NCBI GenBank assembly: GCA_963665735.1
Contig: OY762444.1
Location: 1,302,001-1,366,000 of the forward strand
Length of the DNA: 64,000 bases
Origin: CATOSK01 sp963665735
GTDB lineage: Bacteria > Chloroflexota > Dehalococcoidia > Lucifugimonadales > UBA3495
Direction: 5' to 3'
In this document: one piece after another, positions 7,859-16,736 of the stretch
Position numbering within the stretch: the stretch's first letter is position 1
Layout: each line of letters opens with the position of its first letter
Position numbers and translations under genes: made by a program
The notes under the pieces: model-generated
What the model was told of the DNA's origin: nothing
The model's input: only the letters and a program-made list of their open reading frames with translations
Database searches by the model: none

Positions 7859-8758
7859 TCAGAACGCCCCAATCCCCGGCGTCCTGACCCGCATACTCCA
7901 AAGCGAGTCCCCCGGCGTCATATACAGCGTGCGGTTGTCCGACCCGCCAAAAGCCAGGTTCCGCGTCACTTCGCTGGTTCGCACCACCGCCGCCACTTCG
8001 CCGGAAGGTTCAATCACCCAGAAACCGCCCGAACCGACGCAATACACCCGGCCCTCGGTGTCCACCTTCATCCCGTCCGGCACCCCCGGCTCGGCGGAGG
8101 CCATATCGCAAAAGACTCGCTGGTTGCTCAACGTCCCGTCGGCGGCCACGTCAAAAGCTTCAATCCGGCGGTTGGGGCAAAACTCCCCCCGTTCTTCCCG
8201 CCCGAAGTCCTCCTGCTCCGCCCGGCTGATTGCGACGTACAAGACCGACTCATCCGGTGACAGCGCCAACCCGTTGGGGTAAACGCACTGGTCGGTTGCC
8301 AAGTGAAGCTGGCCCTGGGGGTCAACCCGGAACACCCCGGCAAAGTCAATTTCCCGCAATTCCTGGGGCATCCGCAAACCCGGGTCGGTGAAATACAGGG
8401 TTCCATCCGAGCGGCAAATCACGTCGTTGGGTTTGTTGAACCGCTTGCCCTCCCAATTGTCGGCTACGACGGAGACGTTGCCATCGGCGTCCATCCGGGT
8501 CACCCGCCGGTGGTCCGCCCCCTCGCACATAATCAGGTTGCCCTGCCGGTCGAAGGTGCAGCCGTTGCCCTCCCCGGTGCCTTCCCGCACCACCGAAACC
8601 TCCCCGTTGGCGTCGTAACGCAGCAATCGGCTCCCTTCCAGGTCAACGAAGGTCACGTAACCCCCCGGATGCCACAGCGGGCCTTCGGTGCGGCCCCAGC
8701 CGGTGGTCAAAACCGTCGGTTCCGATGACTCCATGATGTTGGATACGTCGTCAGCCAT
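7859..8758 (-). CDS. SMP-30/gluconolactonase-like lactonase
   Basis: 299 residues, ATG preceded by GGGAGG. Metal-site positions of the family are visible: Glu in TEGPLW, Asn in NKPNDV, Asn in YPNGLALSPDE and Asp in PDGMKVDTEG. The family hydrolyses sugar lactones and related esters using one divalent metal in a six-bladed propeller; the substrate is not predictable. It is paralogous to the tandem pair at 55.4-57.7 kb but clearly diverged, with an insertion in the middle (REERGEF region). Confidence 0.88.
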   Translation of the reverse strand: MADDVSNIMESSEPTVLTTGWGRTEGPLWHPGGYVTFVDLEGSRLLRYDANGEVSVVREGTGEGNGCTFDRQGNLIMCEGADHRRVTRMDADGNVSVVADNWEGKRFNKPNDVICRSDGTLYFTDPGLRMPQELREIDFAGVFRVDPQGQLHLATDQCVYPNGLALSPDESVLYVAISRAEQEDFGREERGEFCPNRRIEAFDVAADGTLSNQRVFCDMASAEPGVPDGMKVDTEGRVYCVGSGGFWVIEPSGEVAAVVRTSEVTRNLAFGGSDNRTLYMTPGDSLWSMRVRTPGIGAF

Positions 8759-8798
8759 AACAACCTCCCCTGTTTAGACTAAGAAACTATCCCAAAAG

Positions 8799-8972
8799 TC
8801 CCTTCCCCCTTGATGGGGGAAGGTTAGGATGGGGGTGAACACCCTGTCTTGACACATTTTCCGAAGGCGGGTCTTAGCCGGGATTATAGCAGTGACGCTG
8901 GAACCTGTATATTCAACCATTGGACTCAATCCCCTCCCCCTTGATGGGGGAGGGTTAGGGTGGGGGTGAAAA
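8799..8972. repeat. Two type A palindromes (8799-8839 and 8929-8972)
   Basis: Two copies of the C-run/G-run palindrome lie in the spacer between divergent genes. I see no other feature in the ~300-base gap. Confidence 0.75.
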
Positions 8973-9056
8973 CCTTGGCAACAGCCCCCTTCCCACAGCG
9001 GCGGCCCGTCATTACAATATCAGTTGCTAATCGCCGTCCCTACAAGGAGCTTAGCC

Positions 9057-9254
9057 ATGCCAGCCACTAACCCCGATTCCTCCGCCGAGGACTTGGCCCA
9101 AGTCCTGGCCGCCCATGCCGCCCTGTTGTGGGGCCAGCAAAAAGCCGCCGACATGGGCCAATCCCTGACCCAAGCAGCCCGGATGCTGCTGGACATCGGC
9201 CAACATCCGCCCGCGCCGGACACCGAACCCGCCTGCTATCCGGCAGCCGAATAG
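9057..9254 (+). CDS. Small AtzG/GatC-like partner of the following amidase
   Basis: 65 residues, ATG preceded by AAGGAG nine bases upstream. It is mostly helical and ends in a Pro-rich tail PAPDTEPACYP. Small proteins of this size and ending, encoded just before an amidase-signature enzyme, are seen in the DUF4089/AtzG family, which wraps around AtzE-type amidases much as GatC wraps GatA. It sits 42 bases before the amidase on the same strand. The assignment rests mainly on this context and the C-terminal pattern. Confidence 0.5.
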   Translation: MPATNPDSSAEDLAQVLAAHAALLWGQQKAADMGQSLTQAARMLLDIGQHPPAPDTEPACYPAAE

Positions 9255-9296
9255 CCCCGGCAAGCGACCCGCAATCATCGTAAGGAAGTCCAAGCC

Positions 9297-10655
9297 ATGA
9301 CAACCTCCTACCGTCTTGGGGTGGCCGACGCCGCCCGCCAAGTCAAGTCCGGCGAACTCTCCCCGGTATCCCTGGCCCAAGCCCTGCTGGAACGCATTGA
9401 CGTCCTCGATCCCGCCTTGCAAGCGTGGGTCACCATTGACCGCGAGGATGTCTTGACCACCGCCCGCCAGCGGGAGGAAGAAGCCCAACAGGGCCAAGCC
9501 CCGGGGCTGATGCACGGCGTCCCCGTGGGCCTGAAAGACATCTTCTACACCGAGGGAATGAAAACCACCGCCTGCTCCCGCATCTACGCCGACTTCGTAC
9601 CCGAATACGACGCCACCTGCGTCGCCAAGTTGAAGCAGGCCGGGGCCATCATCCTGGGCAAAGCCGTCACCACCGAGTTCGCCTCCAGCGACCCGTCTCC
9701 CAGCCGCAACGCCTGGAACTTGGAACACACCCCCGGCGGCTCCAGCAGCGGCTCATCGGTGGCCGTGTCCACCGGAATGTGCCCGGCGGCCCTCGGTTCC
9801 CAGACCGGCGGCTCCACCTGCCGCCCGGCGGGTTACAACGGCATCGTCGGCCTCAAGCCCACCTACGGGCGCATCAGCCGCTACGGCGTGGTGCCTTTGA
9901 GTTGGTCATTGGATACCGTCGGGATTCTGGTCCGTTCCGTGGAGGACGCCGCGATTCTGCTGCAAGCAATGGCCGGCCATGACCCCAAGGACGCCGGTTC
10001 CAGCCGCCGGTTGGTGGACGATTACCGGGCAGTAATGTCCCGTCGGAACGGGCCGCCCCGTTTGGGCTTATTGCGCGACTTCTTCCTGGAACGGTCAACC
10101 CCCGAAGTCCAGGCCCACACCGAGGCCGTCGCCCAGCAGCTTGCCCAGGCCGGCGCCGTGGTTGAGGAAATCCCCCTGCCCGCGTCCTTCGCCGCCGCCC
10201 ACAGCTGCCAGCGCATCGTCAGCAACGTCGAGGCCGCCGCCTTCCATCAGGAAAATTTCAACCAACGGGCCGACGAATACGGCCCCCGCATCCGCAGCAA
10301 CATCGAAACGGGAATGTTGACCCCGGCGGTCAGCTACTTGCAGGCCCAAAGGCTGCGCCGGGAATTTCGGCAAGACCTGGTGGAAACCCTGGCCCCGGTG
10401 GATGCCCTGCTGATGCCCACCAGTCCGTCCCCGGCGCCCCGGGACTTGACCACCACCGGCGACGCGGTATTTCAGGCTCCCTGGACTTCCGCGGGACTGC
10501 CCACCGTCGCCATCCCCTCCGGCGTCGGCGAGGCCGGCTTGCCGCTAAGCGTCCAGCTGGCCGGACTGCCCTTCCAGGAAGGCCAACTGCTCTCCGTAGC
10601 CCAATGGTGCGAACAAACCCTCAACACAAACCTCTGGCCCCCCGACTACGAGTAG
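9297..10655 (+). CDS. Amidase-signature family amidohydrolase (AtzE/GatA-like)
   Basis: 452 residues. The Ser-cisSer-Lys machinery is visible: Lys in GVPVGLKDIFYT (about residue 81), the Gly/Ser loop PGGSSSGSS and the nucleophile region ALGSQTGGSTCRPAGYNG. The length fits the family. It could be a carboxybiuret- or allophanate-type amidase given the small partner upstream, or a general amidase; no GatB is near, so a role in tRNA amidation is unlikely. AAGGAA precedes the ATG. Confidence 0.88.
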   Translation: MTTSYRLGVADAARQVKSGELSPVSLAQALLERIDVLDPALQAWVTIDREDVLTTARQREEEAQQGQAPGLMHGVPVGLKDIFYTEGMKTTACSRIYADFVPEYDATCVAKLKQAGAIILGKAVTTEFASSDPSPSRNAWNLEHTPGGSSSGSSVAVSTGMCPAALGSQTGGSTCRPAGYNGIVGLKPTYGRISRYGVVPLSWSLDTVGILVRSVEDAAILLQAMAGHDPKDAGSSRRLVDDYRAVMSRRNGPPRLGLLRDFFLERSTPEVQAHTEAVAQQLAQAGAVVEEIPLPASFAAAHSCQRIVSNVEAAAFHQENFNQRADEYGPRIRSNIETGMLTPAVSYLQAQRLRREFRQDLVETLAPVDALLMPTSPSPAPRDLTTTGDAVFQAPWTSAGLPTVAIPSGVGEAGLPLSVQLAGLPFQEGQLLSVAQWCEQTLNTNLWPPDYE

Positions 10656-10703
10656 CGTTAGGACAGGCGTTGCCTTCGGGTTTGGCATTTGCCAACATCC
10701 CCG

Positions 10704-12200
10704 TCACATCTTCAAAATTCCCCGCACCATGAGTTGTTGGCGTAGGTAGTCCATATCCCGGTTGCCTTTAATCGCGTTGCAGGTGTGGCACATCAATTGC
10801 AGGTTGCCGACTGCGTCCAGCCCACCCCTCGACCGGGGAGTGATGTGGTCAATGGTCAGCACGTGCAGGGGGAGTTCGTGCTGGCAGCCGACGCAACGAC
10901 GGTTTTGCCGCACGTACAGCAATTCCTTGTCCGACTGGGGGTTGATGGGGCTTAGCAAAGTCAGGTCGTCGCGTTGCGGCGGCGTTTCCAGCGTCATCGG
11001 ACTCCAATCTTCCCAACCCCGTTCCCCGTTCTCTTTCAACGGAATCTGCAATTCCCGCCTTGCCCGGTCCCGCAGCACTGCCGCCGCTTGGGGAACTATA
11101 TCAATGCCAATCCACTGCCGTTCCAGTTTCTCCGCCGCGATGCAGGCGGTGGCGCAACCGCAAAACGGGTCCAGCACCAAGTCGCCCGGTTTGGACGACG
11201 CTTGGACAATGCGCTCCAGCAACGCTAACGGTTTCTGCGTCCTCCAGCCGGTGCGTTCCCTGGATTGAGCGGAAATCGGGCGAATGTCAGTCCACAGGTT
11301 GGAAGGAACCTGCCCCGGATTGCTTTCAAGGTAACGCTTTAACCGCGGCATACCATTATCCGCCGGATGATGTATCAAGCCGGCTGCATCAAGCGCATCC
11401 AATCTGGCAAGAGGGCTTTGGATGCTGCGATAACCCGGAATAAAGTGTTCCTCAATCCATTCTGCATACCCGCTGTTGCTGGGGATGGCCCAATGCCGAT
11501 TGTTTCGGTTAGGGTCATGCCCCCGCCAAACCTCGCTGCTCTCCCCCGTTCTAAGCTCCGCAGCCGTCAAATCCCCTACCTGATAAACGCCCCTTTCGTC
11601 CGAGTATCGGTAAAACCTGTCCACGTAGTCCTGATTCAATGGAATGCGAACCTGGTCTGCGTTAATCCGCGCCCGGCCGGAATAGAAAAAGATATTGTCA
11701 TAGACATTTCCAAATGACCGGGAATCGTTATGGGCCGAAGTGCGCCGCCAGGTGATTTGCGCCTTGTAAAGCTGTTCCCCGAACAGGGCGTCCATGATTC
11801 CTTTCAAGTAATGCGATGCGTGGGGGTCGCAATGCAGGTAAACGCTGCCGTCGGGTTTCAACACCCGGTTTAATTCCAGCAGGCGGATACTCATGAACGT
11901 CAAGTAACCGGCCATGCTTTCGCTGTGGGCCAATTTTGCGCCGTTTATCAGGTGGTACAGGGCCGGACGACGAATTTCGATTTCGTCAATCCATTCCTGC
12001 TTCATGTGGTCCAGGGTCCAAACGTCGTCAAACTCGGCTCCCTTGGCCTCACTGTCCAGGGGCGCGGCATAGGTCTGGTCGGAATTGAACGGGGGGTCCA
12101 GATATATCAAGTCCACGCACTCGGAGTTAATCCCCCGCAGAATGTCCAGATTATCCCCGATGAAGATTGTCCGGCTGGGGACGTTGCAAGCATTTGGCAT
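10704..12200 (-). CDS. Beta-class DNA methyltransferase fused to C-terminal HNH nuclease
   Basis: 498 residues, ATG preceded by GAGGAG. The N-terminal ~380 residues are an adenine-N6 or cytosine-N4 methyltransferase with catalytic motif IV (DLIYLDPPFNS, ~residue 35) before the AdoMet motif (LVLDPFCGCATAC, ~residue 345), the beta-class order. The last ~75 residues form a separate HNH domain: RCVGC, TIDHITPRSRGG, NLQLMCHTCN and KGNRD, with four zinc-type Cys. No separate restriction or specificity subunit lies nearby. It may be a self-contained restriction-modification protein or a repurposed fusion; the recognition site cannot be read. Confidence 0.88.
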   Translation of the reverse strand: MPNACNVPSRTIFIGDNLDILRGINSECVDLIYLDPPFNSDQTYAAPLDSEAKGAEFDDVWTLDHMKQEWIDEIEIRRPALYHLINGAKLAHSESMAGYLTFMSIRLLELNRVLKPDGSVYLHCDPHASHYLKGIMDALFGEQLYKAQITWRRTSAHNDSRSFGNVYDNIFFYSGRARINADQVRIPLNQDYVDRFYRYSDERGVYQVGDLTAAELRTGESSEVWRGHDPNRNNRHWAIPSNSGYAEWIEEHFIPGYRSIQSPLARLDALDAAGLIHHPADNGMPRLKRYLESNPGQVPSNLWTDIRPISAQSRERTGWRTQKPLALLERIVQASSKPGDLVLDPFCGCATACIAAEKLERQWIGIDIVPQAAAVLRDRARRELQIPLKENGERGWEDWSPMTLETPPQRDDLTLLSPINPQSDKELLYVRQNRRCVGCQHELPLHVLTIDHITPRSRGGLDAVGNLQLMCHTCNAIKGNRDMDYLRQQLMVRGILKM

Positions 12201-12379
12201 AACTCAAGACTCCTCAACCGCCGCCATAGCCCAGGTTAGCGTCAAAGTCGTTCCCATCGGCAAAACGGTACGCCGCCACCGCATAAACCGTCAACGGGCC
12301 AACGTCAGCAACCCGGCCATCCTCTTTCGTCGGCTTAGGGCGTATCTCAAAATCATCCGTTGCGGTTCCCGCATCCCCA

Positions 12380-12570
12380 CCGTCATTCCGGCGAAAGCCG
12401 GAATCCAGAAATTCCAAGCATGAAACAACGTCCTTAATGGCAAGGATTCCTGGACATCGGCCTGCGCCGGTATGACGGTGGAATATCACGACGCCGTTTA
12501 GGCCAATCGCATCGAGAATTGTGTCCCAATCCCTTCCCCCATGATGGGGGAAGGTTAGGGCAGGGGTGAA
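12380..12570. repeat. Type B (12380-12412) and type A (12530-12570) palindromes
   Basis: The ~380-base spacer upstream of the methyltransferase holds one ATTCCGGC/GCCGGAAT palindrome, a diverged copy near 12450 and one C-run/G-run palindrome. I see no gene in it. Confidence 0.75.
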
Positions 12571-12578
12571 AACTCGCC

Positions 12579-13526
12579 TCAGAAAACCGCTATCGGGTTT
12601 ACCGGCGACCCCGTCGTGTTGTGCAGCCGCAGCGGGCCGATGGACACCAGGAACTCCCAGCGATTCCTTTCCTGGCACGCCTCCGCCACGTCCTCCAGGT
12701 TGGCGTTGTCCAGAATCCACAACCCCATCGCCGTAATCCCTACCTGGTGAATCGGCTGCATCACCCTTTCGTACTGCGCCGGGCTAACGTCGTTGCCCGT
12801 ATCCGAGCCCATAACTGCAACCCCCCGCTGGTGGAACAACGGCAGGCAGGCGGCTTGGCAGGCCGTAGAACCGGCGGAACGGTCCACCGGCCCTTCCACA
12901 CTGCGGCGGCGCAGTTGCCCGGTGCGAATCAGCAGAATGTCTCCCTCTTCCACCCGAAACCCGCACCGTTCCTCGGCGGCCAGAATGTCCTCCGGCATCA
13001 CCCCTTCGCCCCGTTCCAACCAGTCCACGCCCCGAATCATCGGCACGTCCACCAGCACCCCCCGGCTGACAAACCCCTTCCTGGCGGCGGTCACGGAGCA
13101 AACGGTGGCCCCCAGGTTGGTGGAAACCATGTGGGCCGGCTTGCCGTTATAGGTCTTGCCCTCCCAGAAAAAATGGGCCAGGCTGTCCACGTGCGTCACC
13201 GCGTACCCGTGGAAAATCATCCCGATGTAATCGGTAGCGGCGGCGTTGGGACGACCGCTTACCTTGTCGCCGCTGGCCCAGCCCTCGCCGCTTTCCACCA
13301 TGAAATGCACCGGCGGGTTCGGAACGTCCGCCGTGGCGTCCCAAAGAATGTCGCGGGCCAGCGAAACCGTGACCCCTTCCTGCACCGTCGCCAGCGCCCG
13401 CTTGGTCTTGTCCGGCGTAATCAGGTTGGGAGTGCCAAGCTCGTCCTCCGGGCCCCAGCGGCCCCAATTGGATAGTTGGGAAAAGTAACTCAATACCTCT
13501 TCTTCGGTGGGAATCTGCGCCGCCAT
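12579..13526 (-). CDS. Cyclase/kynurenine formamidase-like metal hydrolase (PF04199 type)
   Basis: 315 residues from the ATG at 13526, which has GAGGAGGG ~6 bases upstream; an earlier in-frame start adds six residues. The family metal motif appears as HGYAVTHVDSLAHFF (His, His, Asp, His). Other typical blocks are SNWGRWGPEDELG at the N-terminus and GDILLIRTGQ. Members hydrolyse cyclic or N-formyl amides; the long N-terminal form is common in uncharacterised proteins from catabolic clusters. Substrate unknown. Confidence 0.85.
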   Translation of the reverse strand: MAAQIPTEEEVLSYFSQLSNWGRWGPEDELGTPNLITPDKTKRALATVQEGVTVSLARDILWDATADVPNPPVHFMVESGEGWASGDKVSGRPNAAATDYIGMIFHGYAVTHVDSLAHFFWEGKTYNGKPAHMVSTNLGATVCSVTAARKGFVSRGVLVDVPMIRGVDWLERGEGVMPEDILAAEERCGFRVEEGDILLIRTGQLRRRSVEGPVDRSAGSTACQAACLPLFHQRGVAVMGSDTGNDVSPAQYERVMQPIHQVGITAMGLWILDNANLEDVAEACQERNRWEFLVSIGPLRLHNTTGSPVNPIAVF

Positions 13527-13635
13527 GAACGCCCTCCTCAACAATCAAATGGAATCCCCCAGGAATTTCGGCGCATTATGAATCAAGCCCCTTATAGGCG
13601 CAACAGATGATCCGGTAGAGGCAAACCCTGCAATA

Positions 13636-13735
13636 ACCCCCTCCCCCTACCAGGGGGAGGGTCGGGGAGGGGGTGAACTCCAAAGTCACGCCCGCCGACT
13701 ACCCGTCATTCCGGCGAAAGCCGGAATCCAGAAAT
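13636..13735. repeat. Type A (13636-13676) and type B (13702-13735) palindromes
   Basis: These lie in the ~490-base gap between the divergent cyclase gene and rpmB. The remainder of the gap (13740-14013) shows no convincing gene; a promoter for rpmB is expected there but I cannot pick one clearly. Confidence 0.75.
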
Positions 13736-14013
13736 CGCCTCCGCCAACACCGTTGCCATTCGTGATTACTGATAGGGGCGACCACAAAACGCCCCGAAAC
13801 CGCCCAGGACGATGACAAAGTGTGGATACCAACGCACGGACAGGAATGTCCATGCCACCAGCCAAACGTCCATGCTACGGACAGGACGGCCATGAGCCCC
13901 GACTTTGCAATAGTCCCGCGAAACCGTCACACCCGCCTTGTAACCCGCCGGGCCGTGTGTTACGCTTGCCCAACCCCAACAGGCCCAACAACCCGGAAAG
14001 AGACTGACCAACT

Positions 14014-14217
14014 ATGCGCTGTGAAATCTGTTTGAAGTCGGGAATGAGCGGCAACAACGTCAGCCACTCCAACCGCCACACCAAGACCCGTTTCAAGGCC
14101 AACGTCCACAAGCAAACCCTGCTCATCGGGGGAAAAGTCCAGCGGGTCAAGATTTGCACCCGCTGCCTGCGGACTTTGAGCAAGCCCCCGCGGGCCAAAA
14201 AGGGCGCCGCCGCCTAG
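14014..14217 (+). CDS. rpmB: 50S ribosomal protein L28
   Basis: 67 residues. The family N-terminus MRCEICLKSGMSGNNVSHSN and RRTKTRFKAN-like block (here HTKTRFKANV) are clear. It is the zinc-binding form, with CxxC at residues 3-6 and CTRC near residue 49. It is isolated between repeats and reads opposite to its neighbours. The ribosome site is weak (AAAGAGA). Confidence 0.95.
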   Translation: MRCEICLKSGMSGNNVSHSNRHTKTRFKANVHKQTLLIGGKVQRVKICTRCLRTLSKPPRAKKGAAA

Positions 14218-14248
14218 TCCGGCCCCGTCCCAAGAGGGTGTGTCATAA

Positions 14249-14288
14249 ATCCCCTCCCTTACGAGGGGGAGGGCTAGGGTGGGGGTGG
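14249..14288. repeat. Type A palindrome
   Basis: A C-run/G-run palindrome lies between the convergent rpmB and rpe genes, preceded by the GAGGGTGTGT-ATAAATC linker seen in the composite repeats. Confidence 0.75.
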
Positions 14289-14299
14289 AATCCGTCACC

Positions 14300-15004
14300 C
14301 TAAATCTCCGGCCCCAGCCCCCGGATGCTGGCCCGCATCCCTTCCATCGCCTCCGCCACCGTCTGCTCGCGGTTGAAAATCGCCGTCCCCGCCACCAGGA
14401 TGGACGAACCCGCCCGCACCGAGTCCTGCGCTGTGGCGTCAGCCTTAACCCCCCCGTCAACCTCGATTCGGGCGGAGTACCCCTCTTCCTCGATGGCCCG
14501 CCGCAGCCGCCGCACCTTGCCCAGCATGGCGGGAATAAACGACTGCCCGCCAAAACCGGGGTTGACCGTCATAACCAGCACGATGTCCAGGAAGGGCAAA
14601 AGCTCTTCCACCGCCGCCAACGGCGTGGCCGGATTGACCGCAACCCCCACCTGCTTGCCCTGGTCTTTCACCGCGAAAACCGTCCGGTGCAGGTGGGTGC
14701 AGGCTTCGGCGTGGACGATAATCTGGTCCGTCGGGCTTTTCATCAACCCCGGCAGCAGGTAGTCCGGTTCCCGAACCATCAGGTGCATATTCAACGGCAG
14801 CGCGGTGAACTGCCGCACCGCGTCCACCACCAACTCCCCGAAGGATATGGCCGGAACGAACTGCCCGTCCATTATGTCAACGTGAATCAGGTCGGCCCCG
14901 GCTTGCGTCGCCTCTTCTACCTGCTGGCCCAGCCGGGCGAAGTCGGCGGCCAGCAGCGACGGCGCAATCTGGACGTGGGCTTTGGAAACCGCTTCAGATT
15001 CCAT
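14300..15004 (-). CDS. rpe: Ribulose-phosphate 3-epimerase
   Basis: 234 residues. Interconverts ribulose 5-phosphate and xylulose 5-phosphate in the pentose phosphate pathway. TIM-barrel landmarks: IAPSLLAADFARL, HVDIMDGQFVP (metal-binding His and Asp), MHLMV, VMTVNPGFGGQ and EVDGGVK. GAGGG precedes the ATG by ~10 bases. The start overlaps the end of argH by 11 bases, so the two are translationally coupled. Confidence 0.96.
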   Translation of the reverse strand: MESEAVSKAHVQIAPSLLAADFARLGQQVEEATQAGADLIHVDIMDGQFVPAISFGELVVDAVRQFTALPLNMHLMVREPDYLLPGLMKSPTDQIIVHAEACTHLHRTVFAVKDQGKQVGVAVNPATPLAAVEELLPFLDIVLVMTVNPGFGGQSFIPAMLGKVRRLRRAIEEEGYSARIEVDGGVKADATAQDSVRAGSSILVAGTAIFNREQTVAEAMEGMRASIRGLGPEI

Positions 15005-16343
15005 CGGCGTTGACCCTCAGAATTTCTTGCGCCTGCCGGATTCCCTCGGCCACCCGCTGCGGAGCCGTGCCGCCGATGTTATCCCTGGCCGCCACCGACG
15101 AGGCCGCGCTGATTCGGTAAACGTCATCATCAAAGGCTGGCGAAAACCGCCGGTATTCCTCCAAGGGAAGGGACTGCAACCCAATCCGGTTGTCCTCGCA
15201 GTGCCGGCACAGTTCCCACAAAATGCCGTGGGCCTCCCGGAAAGGCACTCCCTTGCCTACCAGGTAATCCGCCAAATCGGTAGCCAGCATATAGCTTTCC
15301 GACGCCGCATCGCCAATCCGGTCAACATTCAGCGTCATGGTAGCAAGCATCCCCTTGAACACTCGCAGCGTCGCCAGCAGAGTGTCCACCGTGTCGAAAA
15401 ACCCCTCCTTGTCTTCCTGCAAATCCCGGTTGTAGGTCAAGGGCAGCCCCTTCATCACCGTCAGCAGTCCCATCAAGTTGCCATAGACCCGCCCGGTCTT
15501 GCCCCGCGCAATTTCGGCGAAGTCCGGGTTGCGCTTTTGCGGCATGATGCTGCTGCCGGTGGTAAAGTCCTCCGCCAGGTTGACGAAACCGAACTCCCGG
15601 CTGGCCCACAGGACAATCTCTTCCGAAAACCGGGACAGGTGCATCATGCACACCGCCGCCGCCGCCTGGAACTCCAGCAGAAAATCCCGGTCCGAAACGG
15701 CGTCCATGCTGTTGACGCTGACCTTGCTGAAACCCAATTCCGCCGCCACCCATTCCCGGTCAGTGGGATACGGTACGCCGGCCAGCGCGCCGCTCCCCAG
15801 GGGCAGCGTGTCCGCCCGCCGGTGGCAGTCGGCGAACCGGCCCACGTCCCTTTGCAGCATCTGGAAATAGGCCAGGACGTGATGGGCGAATACTACCGGC
15901 TGCGCCCGTTGCAGGTGGGTATAGCCGGGCATCAAAACGTCCTGGTGTCGGGCTGCCAGGTCAACCAGCGTTTGCTGCAACTCCCGCAGCGCCGCCACCG
16001 TTTCACCGATGACTTCCTTGGTGTAAAGCCGCAAGTCCAGCGCAATCTGGTCATTGCGCGACCTGGCGGTGTGCAGCCGTCCCCCCACCGGCCCGATAAG
16101 CTGGGACAGCCGCGCCTCGATGTTCATGTGCAGGTCTTCCAGCGACGCATCCCAGGGAAATTCCCCGGCCTCAATTTCGCCGCAGACCTTTTCCAGCCCT
16201 TCCACAATCAGGGCGGCGTCCTCTTCCGAAATAATGGACTGCCGGGCCAACATTCGGACGTGGGCCTTGGAACCGGCGATGTCCTGGCGGTAAAGCCGCC
16301 GGTCGTAGTGCAGCGAAACGGTGTAACTGCCGGGGTCGGTCAT
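14994..16343 (-). CDS. argH: Argininosuccinate lyase
   Basis: 449 residues. Cleaves argininosuccinate to arginine and fumarate, the last step of arginine synthesis. HTARSRNDQ, the catalytic loop GSSIMPQKRNPD and PLGSGALAG are all present. The protein starts at YDRRLYRQDIAGSKAH minus ~12 residues and so lacks the usual N-terminal LWGGRF segment. In frame upstream there is a TAG only nine codons before the ATG with no start codon between, so the short N-terminus is real for this sequence. Confidence 0.94.
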   Translation of the reverse strand: MTDPGSYTVSLHYDRRLYRQDIAGSKAHVRMLARQSIISEEDAALIVEGLEKVCGEIEAGEFPWDASLEDLHMNIEARLSQLIGPVGGRLHTARSRNDQIALDLRLYTKEVIGETVAALRELQQTLVDLAARHQDVLMPGYTHLQRAQPVVFAHHVLAYFQMLQRDVGRFADCHRRADTLPLGSGALAGVPYPTDREWVAAELGFSKVSVNSMDAVSDRDFLLEFQAAAAVCMMHLSRFSEEIVLWASREFGFVNLAEDFTTGSSIMPQKRNPDFAEIARGKTGRVYGNLMGLLTVMKGLPLTYNRDLQEDKEGFFDTVDTLLATLRVFKGMLATMTLNVDRIGDAASESYMLATDLADYLVGKGVPFREAHGILWELCRHCEDNRIGLQSLPLEEYRRFSPAFDDDVYRISAASSVAARDNIGGTAPQRVAEGIRQAQEILRVNADGI

Positions 16344-16367
16344 GGCGTCGTAACGGGAAAAAAGCGG

Positions 16368-16610
16368 CTACCTGGAACGGAGTCCCTGCTCCGCCAGCCA
16401 TTGAAAATAGGCCCGGTTGGCCTGGGCCGCCCGGGCCAGGGCGTCCTCATACTCAACGAACAAGTCCTCCGGGTAGTCCATGGTGCATTTGCCGGGGTTG
16501 TCGCGGATTATCTTCTGGAGAATGCCGATGCGTTCCTGTTCGGCGTCAATCCACGCTTGACCCAACTGTTGATGCTCTACCGACAAGTCCCTGGCCTCGG
16601 AAACCATCAT
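16368..16610 (-). CDS. Small hypothetical protein upstream of argH
   Basis: 80 residues, helical and acidic, with HQQLGQAWIDAEQERI and YPEDLFVEYEDALARAAQAN. AGGAAG precedes the paired ATGs. It ends 24 bases before the argH start and in the same frame, so the two are very likely one transcript. I do not recognise a family. Confidence 0.6.
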   Translation of the reverse strand: MMVSEARDLSVEHQQLGQAWIDAEQERIGILQKIIRDNPGKCTMDYPEDLFVEYEDALARAAQANRAYFQWLAEQGLRSR

Positions 16611-16683
16611 TCACTTCCTACTATCGTCAGTGTCTCCCACTGTGGCAAAAAGACGACCCAATTCATCCCCCAAGGGGCCTCAA

Positions 16684-16722
16684 TCCCCTCCCCCTACGAG
16701 GGGGAGGGTTAGGGAGGGGGTC
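16684..16722. repeat. Type A palindrome
   Basis: A C-run/G-run palindrome lies in the spacer between two minus-strand genes. Confidence 0.75.
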
Positions 16723-16736
16723 AAACCCCAAGTGAT

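Noticed and set aside
14982..16712. Long open frame on the plus strand opposite argH
   Set aside because: It is antisense to a clear argH and has the Arg/Pro/Gly-rich composition of a high-GC shadow frame, with no family-like blocks. Similar antisense frames across the window were left out for the same reason.
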